In this document: positions 33,639 to 42,929 of the stretch, piece after piece | Numbering within the stretch: position 1 is the first letter of the stretch | Layout: the number at the start of each line of letters is the position of its first letter | Source: an uncultured Clostridia bacterium | GTDB lineage: Bacteria > Bacillota > Clostridia > Oscillospirales > Acutalibacteraceae | NCBI GenBank assembly: GCA_947624835.1 | Contig: CANQLX010000007.1 | Coordinates: 1 to 42,972, forward strand | Reading direction: 5' to 3' | Length of the DNA: 42,972 nt | Notes under the pieces: generated by a model | What the model saw: only the letters and a program-made list of their open reading frames with translations | The model's database searches: none | Told to the model about the DNA's origin: nothing | Position numbers and translations under genes: made by a program

Positions 33639-34688
33639 TTACATCTTATCTATTTCTTTCATAAGCTCCGAAAGAAGTTCTCCTTCAGGGACCTTTCGTA
33701 TTATCTCACCTTTTTTGAATATAAGCCCCTCATTTATTCCGCCGGCTATTCCGATATCAGCCTCTCTTGCTTCTCCCGGACCGTTTACGGCACAGCCCAT
33801 TATTGCAACGGTTATATTCTTTCTGCAATCCTTAAGAAGCTCTTCAGCCTGCTTTGCTATACCTATGAGGTCAATCCTCGTTCTTCCGCAGGTAGGACAT
33901 GAAATAAAACGTACACCGTCTTTTTTCAGACCGAGGGATTTCAAAATATCCCTAGCCGCATAGACCTCTTTAACAGGGTCGTCTGTCAGCGATACCCTTA
34001 TTGTATCACCTATTCCGTCAAGGAGAAGCGAACCTATTCCTATTGAGGATTTTATTATACCCATTCTTTCCGTTCCCGCTTCGGTAACACCGAGGTGAAG
34101 GGGATAATCGCACCTTTCGGCGGCAAGTCTGTATGCCTGTGTCATAAATTCCGCATCCGAGGATTTCATGGAAAGCACTATATCATAAAAATCGAATTTT
34201 TCAAGAAGTGAAGCATGGTAAAGGGCACTGTCGCATAATGCCTGCGGAGTAGGACTGCCGTATTTTGCAAGAATATGCTTTTCGAGCGAGCCGGAATTTA
34301 CTCCTATTCTTATGGGAATATTTCTTTTTCTACATTCGTCCGCAACCTGCTTTACCCTTGAATCATCACCGATATTTCCGGGATTTATCCTTATTTTATC
34401 TATCCCTGCGGCAGCAGACTCCATAGCAAGCTTATAATCAAAATGGATATCCGCAACAAGCGGTATGCTTATCTTCTCCTTTATTGCCGGAATAAGCCTC
34501 ACCGCAGCCTTATCCGGCACAGCTATCCTTATTATTTCACAACCTGCCTTTTCGAGCTCCACAGCCTGCCTTACACTTCCCTCAATATCGTAAGCCGGTA
34601 TGTTCAGCATGGACTGCACTGTTATATCGAAATTTCCTCCTATGCCTGTATTTCCAAGCTTTATCTGTCTTGTTTTTCTTCTTTTCAT
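33639..34688 (-). CDS. ispG: 4-hydroxy-3-methylbut-2-enyl diphosphate synthase IspG
   Basis: 349 residues from ATG 34688; GGAG nine bases upstream decides against the in-frame TTG at 34697. The TIM-barrel part contains VQSMLNIPAYD and PLVADIHFDYKLA. The C-terminal 4Fe-4S region has CPTCGRTRIDL and GCAVNGPGEAREADIGIAGG with the three cluster cysteines. It reduces MEcPP to HMBPP in the penultimate step of the MEP isoprenoid pathway. It sits six bases after rseP, in the same run as dxr (step 2 of this pathway) and uppS, which uses the end product. The length is standard for bacterial IspG without the plant-type insertion. Confidence 0.97.
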   Translation of the reverse strand: MKRRKTRQIKLGNTGIGGNFDITVQSMLNIPAYDIEGSVRQAVELEKAGCEIIRIAVPDKAAVRLIPAIKEKISIPLVADIHFDYKLAMESAAAGIDKIRINPGNIGDDSRVKQVADECRKRNIPIRIGVNSGSLEKHILAKYGSPTPQALCDSALYHASLLEKFDFYDIVLSMKSSDAEFMTQAYRLAAERCDYPLHLGVTEAGTERMGIIKSSIGIGSLLLDGIGDTIRVSLTDDPVKEVYAARDILKSLGLKKDGVRFISCPTCGRTRIDLIGIAKQAEELLKDCRKNITVAIMGCAVNGPGEAREADIGIAGGINEGLIFKKGEIIRKVPEGELLSELMKEIDKM

Positions 34689-34703
34689 AGCTTTCAACTC
34701 CGT

Positions 34704-35762
34704 CTAAAAAATAAGCTGAATTACGTCCTTGATTGATATTAATATCATAAATGCAAATAACACAAGCATTCCTATTGCATGAACATAGCCCTCATGCTCA
34801 GGCTTTATCGGCTTACGGCGTATTGCTTCAATTATGAGGAATACAAGTCTTCCTCCGTCCAGTGCCGGTATCGGAAGGAGATTTACCACACCGAGGTTGA
34901 CTGTTATTATCATCATAATATAAATCAAGTTGTTAAGTCCATCCCAAAAGCTTGTTTGAAGTCCGCTTGCTGTCGCCTGTGATATTGCCGACGTCATTCC
35001 AACAGGTCCCGAAACCTCGTTAAGACCGAACTGACCCGTAACAAGCCCGACAAGGCTTGACCATACCATTCTCACTGTTGATACCGTGGATAGGAATGTC
35101 TGTGACATAAGTGTACCGAAATTATTTTCTATTGCCGCTACCTTGAAGTCAAGCTGTAATATTTCCTTACCGTCACTTTCTACTGTAGGAAGCTGTACAT
35201 CAGTGAGTTCAAGATATTCCCCGTCACGCCGGACAGTCATGCTGAGCTTGTTTGATTTGGCAGTTGCAAATGCAAAGCTCATATCGGTGGAGGTAATTAT
35301 ATCATATCCGTTTATTTCCTTTATTTCATCTCCCACCTGAAGCTGTTGATTTGAGGTTGCATTATCAGAAAATACCGCAACGGTAGAGGATGCAAAATAT
35401 TTGTTCGGTGCAAGGGTAATCATCATCAGCACAAGACCAAGTATAATATTCATAACAGCACCGGCAACAACAATAATCATCCTCTGCCATACTTTTTTAT
35501 TTCCAAACGCACGCTTATCGTCACTTTCTATATCCTCGCCCTCCATGGCACAAAAACCGCCTATGGGGAATAATCTCAGCGAATACAATGTTTCGCCCTT
35601 TTTAAATTTGATTAATTTAGGTCCCATACCGAGTGCAAACTCATTCACCTTTACACCGCAAAGCTTCGCAGTAACAAAATGTCCGCCCTCATGTATGAGT
35701 ATAATAAGCTCAAAAAGCAATATTCCTATAATAATAAGCAACGCTATATCCGTAAAAACCAT
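34704..35762 (-). CDS. rseP: Site-2 intramembrane zinc metalloprotease RseP/RasP
   Basis: 352 residues. The first membrane helix carries the zinc motif HEGGH (near residue 24). A central PDZ domain follows (QQLQVGDEIKEINGYDI), and the third-ligand region NLLPIPALDGGRL is in the C-terminal helices. Family members cut membrane-embedded anti-sigma factors and signal-peptide remnants. The ATG is preceded by GGGG with almost no spacing and there is no better site, so translation may rely on coupling to dxr, whose stop lies eight bases upstream. Its position between dxr and the polC end of the cluster matches the Firmicute gene order. Confidence 0.95.
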   Translation of the reverse strand: MVFTDIALLIIIGILLFELIILIHEGGHFVTAKLCGVKVNEFALGMGPKLIKFKKGETLYSLRLFPIGGFCAMEGEDIESDDKRAFGNKKVWQRMIIVVAGAVMNIILGLVLMMITLAPNKYFASSTVAVFSDNATSNQQLQVGDEIKEINGYDIITSTDMSFAFATAKSNKLSMTVRRDGEYLELTDVQLPTVESDGKEILQLDFKVAAIENNFGTLMSQTFLSTVSTVRMVWSSLVGLVTGQFGLNEVSGPVGMTSAISQATASGLQTSFWDGLNNLIYIMMIITVNLGVVNLLPIPALDGGRLVFLIIEAIRRKPIKPEHEGYVHAIGMLVLFAFMILISIKDVIQLIF

Positions 35763-35770
35763 CCCCTGTA

Positions 35771-36916
35771 TCAGTATTTGTTCTTGATTCTTATTCGTGT
35801 TTCCCTGTCCGTCTGCAAAATATCCTCAAGTGATATATCCGTTTTGTTTTCACTAAAGGACGAAACTGCATCGGCTACTATATCTCCTATATCAAGAAAT
35901 TTTATTTTTTCTTTCAAAAACATATCCACGGCAACCTCATTTGCTGCATTTGCCACAGTCGGATAGAGCCCACCTCTTCTTAGGGTTTCACGACAAACAG
36001 TAAGGCATGTAAACGTGTCATAATCAGGTTTGTAGAATGTCATACCTGCAATATCCCTAAAATCCGGTTCAGCTGCGGGCGACGGCAATCTTTCCGGATA
36101 CGTAAGTGCATACTGTATCGGTATCCTCATATCCGGCACGCCAAGCTGGGCTATCACAGCATTATCCTTGAGAAGTATCATCGAATGTATTATGCTCTCC
36201 CTATGTATCACAACATCTATATCCTCATCACTGCAATCAAACAGCCATGAAGCCTCTATCACCTCAAGACCCTTATTCATCATTGTTGAGGAATCAACGG
36301 TTATTTTTGCCCCCATGCTCCAGTTAGGGTGACTCAGTGCTTCCTTTACAGATACATTTCTCAGCTCATCTCTTTTTTTGCCGAAAAATGAACCGCCTGA
36401 GGCTGTAAGAATTATCTTCTTCAGTGAGTTTTCGGGACAACCTTGCAGGCACTGAAAAATTGCCGAGTGTTCACTGTCTACCGGATAAAGCTTTACCCCG
36501 TGTTCCTTGACGGCTTTCATAACAATACTTCCGCCCGCAACAAGTGTTTCCTTATTTGCAAGGGCAATATTCTTACCTTCCTTTATGGCTTCAAGTGTCG
36601 GCAAAAGACCTGCCACACCTACTATGGAATTAACCACGGTATCACAGCTTTTCTCTGTTGCAGCCATTCTTATTCCCTCTTCACCGCAGAAAACCTCTGT
36701 ATTGGTATCGCTGAGGGCAACCTTGAGTTGAGCTGCCGCGCCAAGGTCAAGAACCGCAACCATTTTGGGATGAAATTCCCTTGCCTGAAGTTCCAGAAGT
36801 CTTATATTGCTGTTTGCGGTCAATGCAGTTACTTCCAGATTATGCATACGTGCAACATCAAGAGTCTGCGTACCGATCGAACCTGTTGAACCGAGTACAG
36901 ATATCTTGGAAGCCAT
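35771..36916 (-). CDS. dxr: 1-deoxy-D-xylulose 5-phosphate reductoisomerase
   Basis: 381 residues from ATG 36916 (AAAGGAG eight bases upstream; an in-frame GTG at 36925 is less likely). NADPH-binding GSTGSIGTQTLDV is at the start. Metal and substrate residues lie in PVDSEHSAIFQC and in PNWSMGAKITVDSSTMMNKGLEVIEA written in parts (NWSMGAKITVD, then STMMNKGLEV). The enzyme converts DXP to MEP with NADPH, the first committed step of the MEP pathway. It follows cdsA by 13 bp. With ispG two genes on, the operon supplies two of the pathway enzymes; the other MEP genes are outside the window. Confidence 0.97.
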   Translation of the reverse strand: MASKISVLGSTGSIGTQTLDVARMHNLEVTALTANSNIRLLELQAREFHPKMVAVLDLGAAAQLKVALSDTNTEVFCGEEGIRMAATEKSCDTVVNSIVGVAGLLPTLEAIKEGKNIALANKETLVAGGSIVMKAVKEHGVKLYPVDSEHSAIFQCLQGCPENSLKKIILTASGGSFFGKKRDELRNVSVKEALSHPNWSMGAKITVDSSTMMNKGLEVIEASWLFDCSDEDIDVVIHRESIIHSMILLKDNAVIAQLGVPDMRIPIQYALTYPERLPSPAAEPDFRDIAGMTFYKPDYDTFTCLTVCRETLRRGGLYPTVANAANEVAVDMFLKEKIKFLDIGDIVADAVSSFSENKTDISLEDILQTDRETRIRIKNKY

Positions 36917-36929
36917 AATTACCACTCCT

Positions 36930-37754
36930 TTATTTTATAACCACCGGAAAATACGTAGTGATGATATACATAAACGGCACAAAGCATATCACACTGTCAA
37001 ATCTGTCAAGTATACCGCCGTGTCCGGGTATTACATCACCGTAATCCTTTACAAAGTATGAACGTTTTATCACCGAAAAGCTCAGATCCCCGATTATTGA
37101 CAGAAGTGAGCCTACAGCACCAATTATTATAAGACACATATAATTTATATCAAGGCTGCACGAATAAAACAGCGCATTAAACAGGAAACCCATAATAACA
37201 CATGACAATATACAGAAAACCACACCGCCGACAGCACCTTCGACTGTCTTCTTCGGACTTATTTTCGGGCAAAGCTTATGCTTTCCGAAAAATACACCTG
37301 TAAAATATGCTCCGACATCGGCAAGCCACGGGATTGCTATTGACAGTACAAAATACATGGTAGAATAATCCGTGTGCATATTTGTCATGAGGACGATAAG
37401 TGACATTGAAACGGTTATTATAAGCGTCATACTGTAAGTATATGCAAAATCCTTAAAGGATATTTTATTATGAAAAAATATGAGCATCGCCAGCATCAGG
37501 GTTGTATAAGCATAAGAAACTATTACAGAAATACCGTATGTCAGCGTTATGGGCAATACAAAAGCATAAGCTATACTGAGCACACTTATTTGAAAAACAG
37601 TAAGTGTTTTTACAGCTTTGCAAAACTCAAAAACAGCTGCCGAGCATATCACCGAAACGAATAAATCTATAAACAATGTCAGCTTAAGACTAAGAAGAGA
37701 GACCGCAGCAATAAATATTATAAGAATTCCCGCTGACATAATACGTTTTAGCAT
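36930..37754 (-). CDS. cdsA: Phosphatidate cytidylyltransferase
   Basis: 274 residues with about seven or eight membrane helices. The C-terminal signature SVIKRSYFVKDYGDVIPGHGG followed by DRFDS is diagnostic of CDP-diglyceride synthetases. It makes CDP-diacylglycerol from phosphatidic acid and CTP for phospholipid synthesis. Its ATG directly abuts the uppS stop codon (TAA then ATG), with GGGGGTG inside the uppS end as ribosome site, so the two are translationally coupled. A second ATG five codons in is possible. The length is normal. Confidence 0.95.
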   Translation of the reverse strand: MLKRIMSAGILIIFIAAVSLLSLKLTLFIDLFVSVICSAAVFEFCKAVKTLTVFQISVLSIAYAFVLPITLTYGISVIVSYAYTTLMLAMLIFFHNKISFKDFAYTYSMTLIITVSMSLIVLMTNMHTDYSTMYFVLSIAIPWLADVGAYFTGVFFGKHKLCPKISPKKTVEGAVGGVVFCILSCVIMGFLFNALFYSCSLDINYMCLIIIGAVGSLLSIIGDLSFSVIKRSYFVKDYGDVIPGHGGILDRFDSVICFVPFMYIITTYFPVVIK

Positions 37755-38474
37755 TTATACACCCCCGAACCGTCTGTTTCTTCTGTTAAATTCCTCTATT
37801 GCCTTATCAAATTCCGCATTGTTAAAATCAGGCCATAGTGTTTCCGTAGAATAAAACTCCGAATAGGCGGACTGATAAAGCAGAAAATTACTAAGACGAA
37901 ATTCTCCGCCCGTACGTATAATAAGATCGGGGTCAGCCAGACCTCCTGTATACAGACGTGAGGATATATCCTGTTCTGTTATACTTTCCGGATCAAGACC
38001 GTTATCCCTTACTTCCCTGCAAAGCTGTTTTACAGCCATAAGTATTTCCGCTCTTGAACCGTAATTCATTGCTATATTAAGCAGCATACCCTTTCTGTTG
38101 CGGGAAACCTCCTCATTTTCGTTTATAAGTTCAATCAGCTTTTTGTCAAAAGCTGAGCGGTCACCTATAAACACCACCTTTATATCATCATCTCGGAAAT
38201 CCGTAAGGGAATCTATAAGATATTGTTTAAACAATTTCATAAGTGCACCTACCTCTTCGGCAGAGCGTTTCCAGTTTTCTGTAGAAAAGGCATAGAGAGT
38301 AAGTATTTTCACTCCTCTTTTACTTATGTATCTTGTTATCTTACGAAAATTCTGAGCACCAAACTTATGTCCGACACTTCTCGGAAGTGCTCTTTTCTGA
38401 GCCCATCTTCCGTTTCCGTCCATAATTATTCCAACGTGCTCCGGAACATACAGATTTTTATTATTATCTGCCAT
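37755..38474 (-). CDS. uppS: Undecaprenyl diphosphate synthase (cis-prenyltransferase)
   Basis: 239 residues. Motifs of the family: IIMDGNGRWAQKR (catalytic Asp near 19), YAFSTENWKR, and RTGGEFRLSNFLLYQSAYSEF split as RTGGEFRLSN and FLLYQSAYSEF near 195-215. It elongates farnesyl diphosphate with eight isopentenyl units to make the C55 carrier for peptidoglycan and for the polysaccharide pathway seen at 22-24 kb. GAGGTGATGA precedes the ATG. It follows frr after an unusual gap of over 300 bp and abuts cdsA. Confidence 0.97.
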   Translation of the reverse strand: MADNNKNLYVPEHVGIIMDGNGRWAQKRALPRSVGHKFGAQNFRKITRYISKRGVKILTLYAFSTENWKRSAEEVGALMKLFKQYLIDSLTDFRDDDIKVVFIGDRSAFDKKLIELINENEEVSRNRKGMLLNIAMNYGSRAEILMAVKQLCREVRDNGLDPESITEQDISSRLYTGGLADPDLIIRTGGEFRLSNFLLYQSAYSEFYSTETLWPDFNNAEFDKAIEEFNRRNRRFGGV

Positions 38475-38796
38475 TTCATCACCTCATAAACCCACAAAAT
38501 CAATGCCCAAAAACATTACAGCGACGGCATGCCGCCGTCGGCAGCGTGCCACCGCTGTCTATTCGCAATTACTTTCTCATACTGTCTTTGCAGCCGGATA
38601 CCGGTCTCACCGTAAACTCATGTAAGACACAACACTCAGCCACCCGACCTTAAGACAACCTATCACAGGAGTTCTGGATACACCGCTCCCGATACTGTCC
38701 GATCTATTCTGACAGGCACGCAAACTCCAACCGGAAAATCAGGACGGATGCAGTAAACGAAAACGCAGATCTGATGGTGAGGACTCCCCCACCCTG
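38475..38796. other. GC-richer gene-less spacer splitting frr from uppS
   Basis: 322 bp without a supportable gene, visibly richer in G and C than its neighbours. Near the uppS end, CGACGGC-N5-GCCGTCG (38521-38539) forms a perfect 7-bp hairpin in a wider GCGACGGC/GCCGTCGGC context, and GGTGAGGA/TCCCCCACC (38776-38793) forms another by the frr end. No T tract follows either. Short frames on the minus strand are broken by stops. It may be a dispersed repeat or a structured RNA element inserted in the operon. Confidence 0.4.
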
Positions 38797-39351
38797 CTAT
38801 ATTTCCATAATTTGCTTTTGTTTTTTATCGGTTGCGGAGTCTATTGACTTAATGTGACTGTCGGTTATGTCCTGTATTTTCTTTTCACCGTGCTTCTGAT
38901 CGTCCTCGGTTATCTCACCGCTCTTTTTCATTGCTTTGAGCTTGTCCATAGCATCTCTTCTTATAGCCCTTACGGCAACCTTTGCTTCCTCGCCCATCTT
39001 CGCTATATCCTTGACAATTTCTTTACGTCTATCCTCAGAAAGCGGTGGAAAAATCATGCGGATAACCTTGCCGTCATTTTGCGGATTGATACCTACATCA
39101 GACGTCTGAATTGCCTTTTCGATTGTTCTCAGCAATGAAGCATCCCATGGCTGAATTGTAAGCGTTCTCGCTTCCGTTACCGATATAGCTGCGACCTGAT
39201 TGACAGGTGTGGGAGTTCCGTAATAATCAATCCTTACCTTATCAAGCACAGAGGGATTGGCTCTGCCTGCACGAACCTCAGAAAACTGGGTTTCAAGATG
39301 GCTTACGGTTTTTCCCATTTTTTCGTCTGCATTTTTAATTACTGTTTTCAT
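38797..39351 (-). CDS. frr: Ribosome recycling factor
   Basis: 184 residues, the normal length. Hallmarks: FSEVRAGRANPSVLDKVRIDYYGT, LTIQPWD, NDGKVIRMIFPPLSEDRRKE split as IRMIFPPLSEDRRKE, and the long three-helix bundle at the C-terminus. It works with EF-G to split the post-termination ribosome. CAGGAGG precedes the ATG. It starts 19 bp after pyrH ends, as in Bacillus, and is followed by the GC-rich spacer before uppS. Confidence 0.98.
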   Translation of the reverse strand: MKTVIKNADEKMGKTVSHLETQFSEVRAGRANPSVLDKVRIDYYGTPTPVNQVAAISVTEARTLTIQPWDASLLRTIEKAIQTSDVGINPQNDGKVIRMIFPPLSEDRRKEIVKDIAKMGEEAKVAVRAIRRDAMDKLKAMKKSGEITEDDQKHGEKKIQDITDSHIKSIDSATDKKQKQIMEI

Positions 39352-39370
39352 TTAGGCAAACCTCCTGTAT

Positions 39371-40078
39371 TTATTCTTCAACTATTGTTCCTACGTTTTC
39401 TCCGCATACTGCGGATACTATATTATACGGATTTTCAAGGCTGAATACTATTATCGGTATATGGTTATCCTTGCATATAGCTGCCGCTGTGCTGTCCATA
39501 ACACCAAGATCATTATTGAGAACCTCATGAAAAGATACCTTATCAAATTTCTTCGCATCAGGATTTTTCTTCGGGTCACTGTCATATACACCATCTACCA
39601 TAGTGGCCTTCAGTATAATGTCGGCCTCAATTTCCGCCGCTCTCAATGCCGCTGCTGTATCTGTAGAAAAGAACGGATTTCCTGTTCCGCATCCGAATAC
39701 CAAAATTCTTCCCTTTTCAAGATGACGTATTGCCCTGTTCCTTATATACGGTTCCGCTACCTGCTGCATTGATATTGCTGTCTGTACCCTGACCTCAAGA
39801 TCAAGCTGTTCCAGCGAATCACATACACCAAGTGCATTTATTACAGTTGCAAGCATACCCATATGATCCGCTCTTGTCCTATCCATATTGCCGCTTGAAC
39901 GTCCTCTCCAAAAATTTCCTCCGCCTACAACAATGGCGACCTCTACTCCCATTTCATTAAGTTTTTTTATTGGTTCACAAAACCTCTGTACGGTATCAAA
40001 ATCTATTCCGTGCTTTTCACCGCCTGCAAGCGATTCTCCGCTGAGTTTCAGTAATACTCTCTTATATTTCGGTTTCAT
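39371..40078 (-). CDS. pyrH: UMP kinase
   Basis: 235 residues from the ATG at 40078; the frame extends 12 codons upstream but the conserved N-terminus ([16 protein letters not shown]) begins here, with AGGAG about 11 bases before. The amino-acid-kinase fold motifs are visible: [22 protein letters not shown], and [17 protein letters not shown]. It phosphorylates UMP to UDP and is normally activated by GTP and inhibited by UTP. It is the first gene after a 690-bp gap from tsf, with a probable promoter at 40120-40148. Confidence 0.97.
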   Translation of the reverse strand: MKPKYKRVLLKLSGESLAGGEKHGIDFDTVQRFCEPIKKLNEMGVEVAIVVGGGNFWRGRSSGNMDRTRADHMGMLATVINALGVCDSLEQLDLEVRVQTAISMQQVAEPYIRNRAIRHLEKGRILVFGCGTGNPFFSTDTAAALRAAEIEADIILKATMVDGVYDSDPKKNPDAKKFDKVSFHEVLNNDLGVMDSTAAAICKDNHIPIIVFSLENPYNIVSAVCGENVGTIVEE

Positions 40079-40119
40079 TTTATTATGCACTCCTATTCCC
40101 TTATATTTCATCAATATAT

Positions 40120-40148
40120 ATTTTACTATACCCGCCGCCTAAAGTAAA
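40120..40148 (-). promoter_or_regulatory. Probable promoter of the pyrH-frr unit
   Basis: On the minus strand TTTACT (plus 40143-40148), 17 bp, TAAAAT (40120-40125), about 42 bp before the pyrH start. The -35 is weak. Confidence 0.45.
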
Positions 40149-40801
40149 GTATAATTTGTTATTTTTTTGTATCCATGCCGCAAAATGTATAATATATTCG
40201 TTAATATAACCGTTTTTTTGTTCCGAATTATTAATTTTTTCACCGTTTACCCGGTCAGGGTACATTTTACACCCATTTCACTATTTGCAATCAATATACC
40301 CAACTCTATATATGAACAGCCATTCATTTTCATAGTTCCTCTTAACGCTGTTTATTTCCTGTTTTGACAATTAGCTCCTGATTTCGACAAAAATACCGGA
40401 TTCAGACAAATTGAACAGCAATCTATGGTACATACAGTACTGAAGCAAAATATAATTAAATCATAAATTCAATACCATAAAACAAAATACTACACAAAGC
40501 ATACAACTTGTTGAACAGTTATAATTGCTCTGTGCAGTATATAAATTAAGATAATGCACCATATAGTATTTACTTGTTTAATAACTTAATCGGAAAACTA
40601 AAAGTTACGTAAAAACAGCGCAAGATTATAATATTCTCGCTTATACAAAACCTTGCTCGGATTTTAAGTAAACACTGTTGATAATCTACAATAGTTTACT
40701 ATACTCCGCAGAAATCGACTGTGTATTGTTATAATCGGTCAAATACCGATAGGCACTGCGTTTAAGTGCATTTACTGTTATAAAGTTATTTGAAGTTCGG
40801 T
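40149..40801. other. AT-rich gene-less spacer between tsf and pyrH
   Basis: About 650 bp of very A/T-rich DNA without a supportable gene in either direction. Near the tsf end two small hairpins follow each other: ATCGGT/ACCGAT and GCACT/AGTGC (about 40735-40770). Neither has a T tract, so no standard terminator for tsf is identified. Otherwise I see nothing in it. Confidence 0.5.
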
Positions 40802-41710
40802 TTATTTTACCATGCTTGCTACCTCGGCAGCAAAATCGTCTGAACGCTTCTCAAGACCCTCGCCCTTTTCAAAACGTACAAACTCAGCAATTTCAATCTT
40901 ACCGCCAAGCTCTTTTGCCTTCTGCTTTGTGTACTGCTCAACATTAGCGTTGTTATCCTTTATAAAGGACTGGAAAAGCAGACAGTTTTCCTCGTAGTAC
41001 TTGCCTATCTTGCCCATTACGATCTTCTCGGCAATATTTGCAGGCTTGCCGGAATTAATAACCTGCTCTGTCATAATCTTCTTCTCATGCTCAAGAACAT
41101 CCTCCGGAACATCCTCTTTTGTAAGATAAAGCGGATTAGCGGCAGCTATCTGCATAGCCATATCCTTTGCGTATTCCGCAAAACCGTCTGCGCCTGCAAC
41201 ATCTGTATCAAACTTAACAAGAACGGAAATTTTTCCGCCCATGTGTACATAAGCTGCAACATTGCCCTCATAAAGCTTGAAGCGGCGGATAATTATATTC
41301 TCACCGATTGTCTGGATCTTCTCCTGAAGAAGATCGGCAACTGTCACGGACGTGCCAACTGCTGTCTTTGTAAGAAGCTCCTCAACATCTGTAGGCTTCT
41401 CTGCCATAACGGTTTCAGCAACCGTCTTTACAAATGCCTGGAACTCCGCATTTTTTGCAACAAAGTCTGTTTCGGCGTTTACCTCGAGTGCAACACCGAC
41501 TGTTCCTTCATCATTAGTCATAGCAAAAGCAACACCCTCAGCAGCAATTCTTGATGCCTTTTTCGCAGCCTTTGCAAGTCCCTGCTCTCTGAGCACATCT
41601 ATTGCCCTGTCCATATCTCCGTCTGCCTCTGTCAGAGCCTTCTTACAGTCCATCATACCGCAGCCTGTCTTTTCTCTTAATTTCATTACATCCTTAGCTG
41701 TAAATGCCAT
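40802..41710 (-). CDS. tsf: Translation elongation factor Ts
   Basis: 302 residues from ATG 41710 (GGAGG nine bases upstream; the in-frame TTG two codons earlier is not needed). The N-terminal UBA-like part KLREKTGCGMMDCKKAL is followed by KKASRIAAEG and the core with NAETDFVAKN, the family signature. It recycles EF-Tu-GDP to EF-Tu-GTP. It follows rpsB by 79 bp, with an intrinsic-terminator hairpin between them that probably lowers tsf expression relative to S2. Confidence 0.98.
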   Translation of the reverse strand: MAFTAKDVMKLREKTGCGMMDCKKALTEADGDMDRAIDVLREQGLAKAAKKASRIAAEGVAFAMTNDEGTVGVALEVNAETDFVAKNAEFQAFVKTVAETVMAEKPTDVEELLTKTAVGTSVTVADLLQEKIQTIGENIIIRRFKLYEGNVAAYVHMGGKISVLVKFDTDVAGADGFAEYAKDMAMQIAAANPLYLTKEDVPEDVLEHEKKIMTEQVINSGKPANIAEKIVMGKIGKYYEENCLLFQSFIKDNNANVEQYTKQKAKELGGKIEIAEFVRFEKGEGLEKRSDDFAAEVASMVK

Positions 41711-41743
41711 ATTCAATAACCTCCGTATATAAATAATTAATTA

Positions 41744-41779
41744 TCCAAAAAATAGCCGCAAAGCTAATTGCGGCTATTT
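41744..41779 (-). terminator. Attenuating hairpin between rpsB and tsf
   Basis: AAATAGCCGCAA (41750-41761) and TTGCGGCTATTT (41768-41779) form a perfect 12-bp stem with a 6-base loop; read leftward it is followed by a T6 tract. It fits a rho-independent terminator with partial read-through. Confidence 0.82.
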
Positions 41780-41789
41780 CGTTTACTGA

Positions 41790-42536
41790 TTATTCCTCAA
41801 CAGCCTCTTCTTCTCCTTCTTCTGCTGCTTCTTCGGCTGCTGCACCTGTCCTTCCCTCGTTGCCCTCGATAATAGCATTAGCCATAGCACTCGAAATAAG
41901 CTTAACGGCACGGATTGCATCATCATTGCCGGGAATTACATAGTCGATCTCATCAGGATCACAGTTTGTATCTACAATAGCTACGATCGGAATACCGAGC
42001 TTCTTAGCCTCTGCAACCGCAATTCTTTCCTTGCGTGGGTCAACTATAAAGAGTGCTCCGGGAAGTTCCTTCATTTCCTTAATACCGCCAAGGAATTTCT
42101 CAAGCTTTTCAATCTCAAGATTAAGTTTGATAACTTCTTTCTTCGGAAGAAGATCAAAAGTTCCATCTGATTCCATGGTGCGAAGTTGGTTAAGCCTTTC
42201 AATTCTTCTGCGGATTGTTGCAAAGTTTGTAAGCATACCGCCGAGCCATCTTGCATTTACATAATAAGCTCCTGCACGAAGTGCTTCTTCTTTTACAGAA
42301 TCCTGTGCCTGTTTCTTTGTTCCTACAAAGAGTACTGATTTTCCCTCTTCCGAAAGCTCACGAACAAAGTTATAAGCCTCTTCGAGCTTCTTAACAGTTT
42401 TCTGGAGATCGATAATATATATACCGTTTCTCTCCGTAAAAATGTAGGGAGCCATTTTCGGGTTCCATCTTTTTGTGAGGTGACCGAAATGTACACCTGC
42501 TTCCAAAAGCTGGTTCATTGATACTACTGATGCCAT
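41790..42536 (-). CDS. rpsB: 30S ribosomal protein S2
   Basis: 248 residues from ATG 42536, where AAGGAGG precedes the start; the frame continues upstream for 22 codons but that part reads through the ribosome site and is not S2-like. Typical S2 blocks: [46 protein letters not shown] and [15 protein letters not shown]. The C-terminus ends in an acidic tail ([14 protein letters not shown]), common in Firmicute S2. It is first in the rpsB-tsf unit. Confidence 0.98.
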   Translation of the reverse strand: MASVVSMNQLLEAGVHFGHLTKRWNPKMAPYIFTERNGIYIIDLQKTVKKLEEAYNFVRELSEEGKSVLFVGTKKQAQDSVKEEALRAGAYYVNARWLGGMLTNFATIRRRIERLNQLRTMESDGTFDLLPKKEVIKLNLEIEKLEKFLGGIKEMKELPGALFIVDPRKERIAVAEAKKLGIPIVAIVDTNCDPDEIDYVIPGNDDAIRAVKLISSAMANAIIEGNEGRTGAAAEEAAEEGEEEAVEE

Positions 42537-42636
42537 AATAAAATCCTCCTTAGGTTTTTCCTCCGCCGGCTTGTGATTCCGACATATCATTTTGATATGC
42601 ACCTAACGAATAAATACCGACGTGCGATTTGCGTAT
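42537..42636 (-). promoter_or_regulatory. rpsB 5' leader with hairpin
   Basis: About 97 nt lie between the predicted start of transcription and the rpsB ATG. CATATCA/TGATATG (42583-42589 / 42593-42599) forms a 7-bp hairpin. S2 autoregulates through its leader in several bacteria; whether this leader does so cannot be told from one sequence. Confidence 0.35.
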
Positions 42637-42639
42637 AAG

Positions 42640-42668
42640 ATTATACCACACTCAATCTGAAATTGCAA
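42640..42668 (-). promoter_or_regulatory. Promoter of rpsB-tsf
   Basis: On the minus strand TTGCAA (plus 42663-42668), 17 bp, TATAAT (42640-42645), with TG one base upstream of the -10 (extended). A strong match for a ribosomal protein gene. Confidence 0.78.
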
Positions 42669-42746
42669 GCATTTTTTGCCTTTTATATGTAATCACAATT
42701 ATATTGATTTAAATGCATTGCCATTAGGGAAATGTACCATTAAAAT

Positions 42747-42929
42747 TTATCTCAACACTAATACATTGCTCACAGAACTAATTTTCAATAACCTTTTTGT
42801 AGCATTGATTTTCTTGTCAGTATATGTGACCACATTTTGAATTACAATTTTGTGGATAGCGGAAATAACTATTGACATTGTTTCGTAATCCGGCTGATTA
42901 TTCTTAACAGGTAATAAAATATTTAACAT
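42747..42929 (-). CDS. Possible 60-residue protein of unknown function
   Basis: A frame from ATG 42929 to TAA 42747 encodes 60 residues (starting MLNILLPVKNNQPDYETM, with HKIVIQNVVTY). AAGGA lies eight bases before the ATG, at good spacing. No cysteines, membrane helix or known motif are visible. It lies upstream of the rpsB promoter in the same direction, and the sequence right of it to the window end shows nothing further. It may be a genuine small gene or a chance frame. Confidence 0.3.
   Translation of the reverse strand: MLNILLPVKNNQPDYETMSIVISAIHKIVIQNVVTYTDKKINATKRLLKISSVSNVLVLR

Noticed and set aside
40735..40775. Tandem small hairpins as a tsf terminator or repeat array
   Set aside because: Neither hairpin has a T tract and the units are not repeats of each other.
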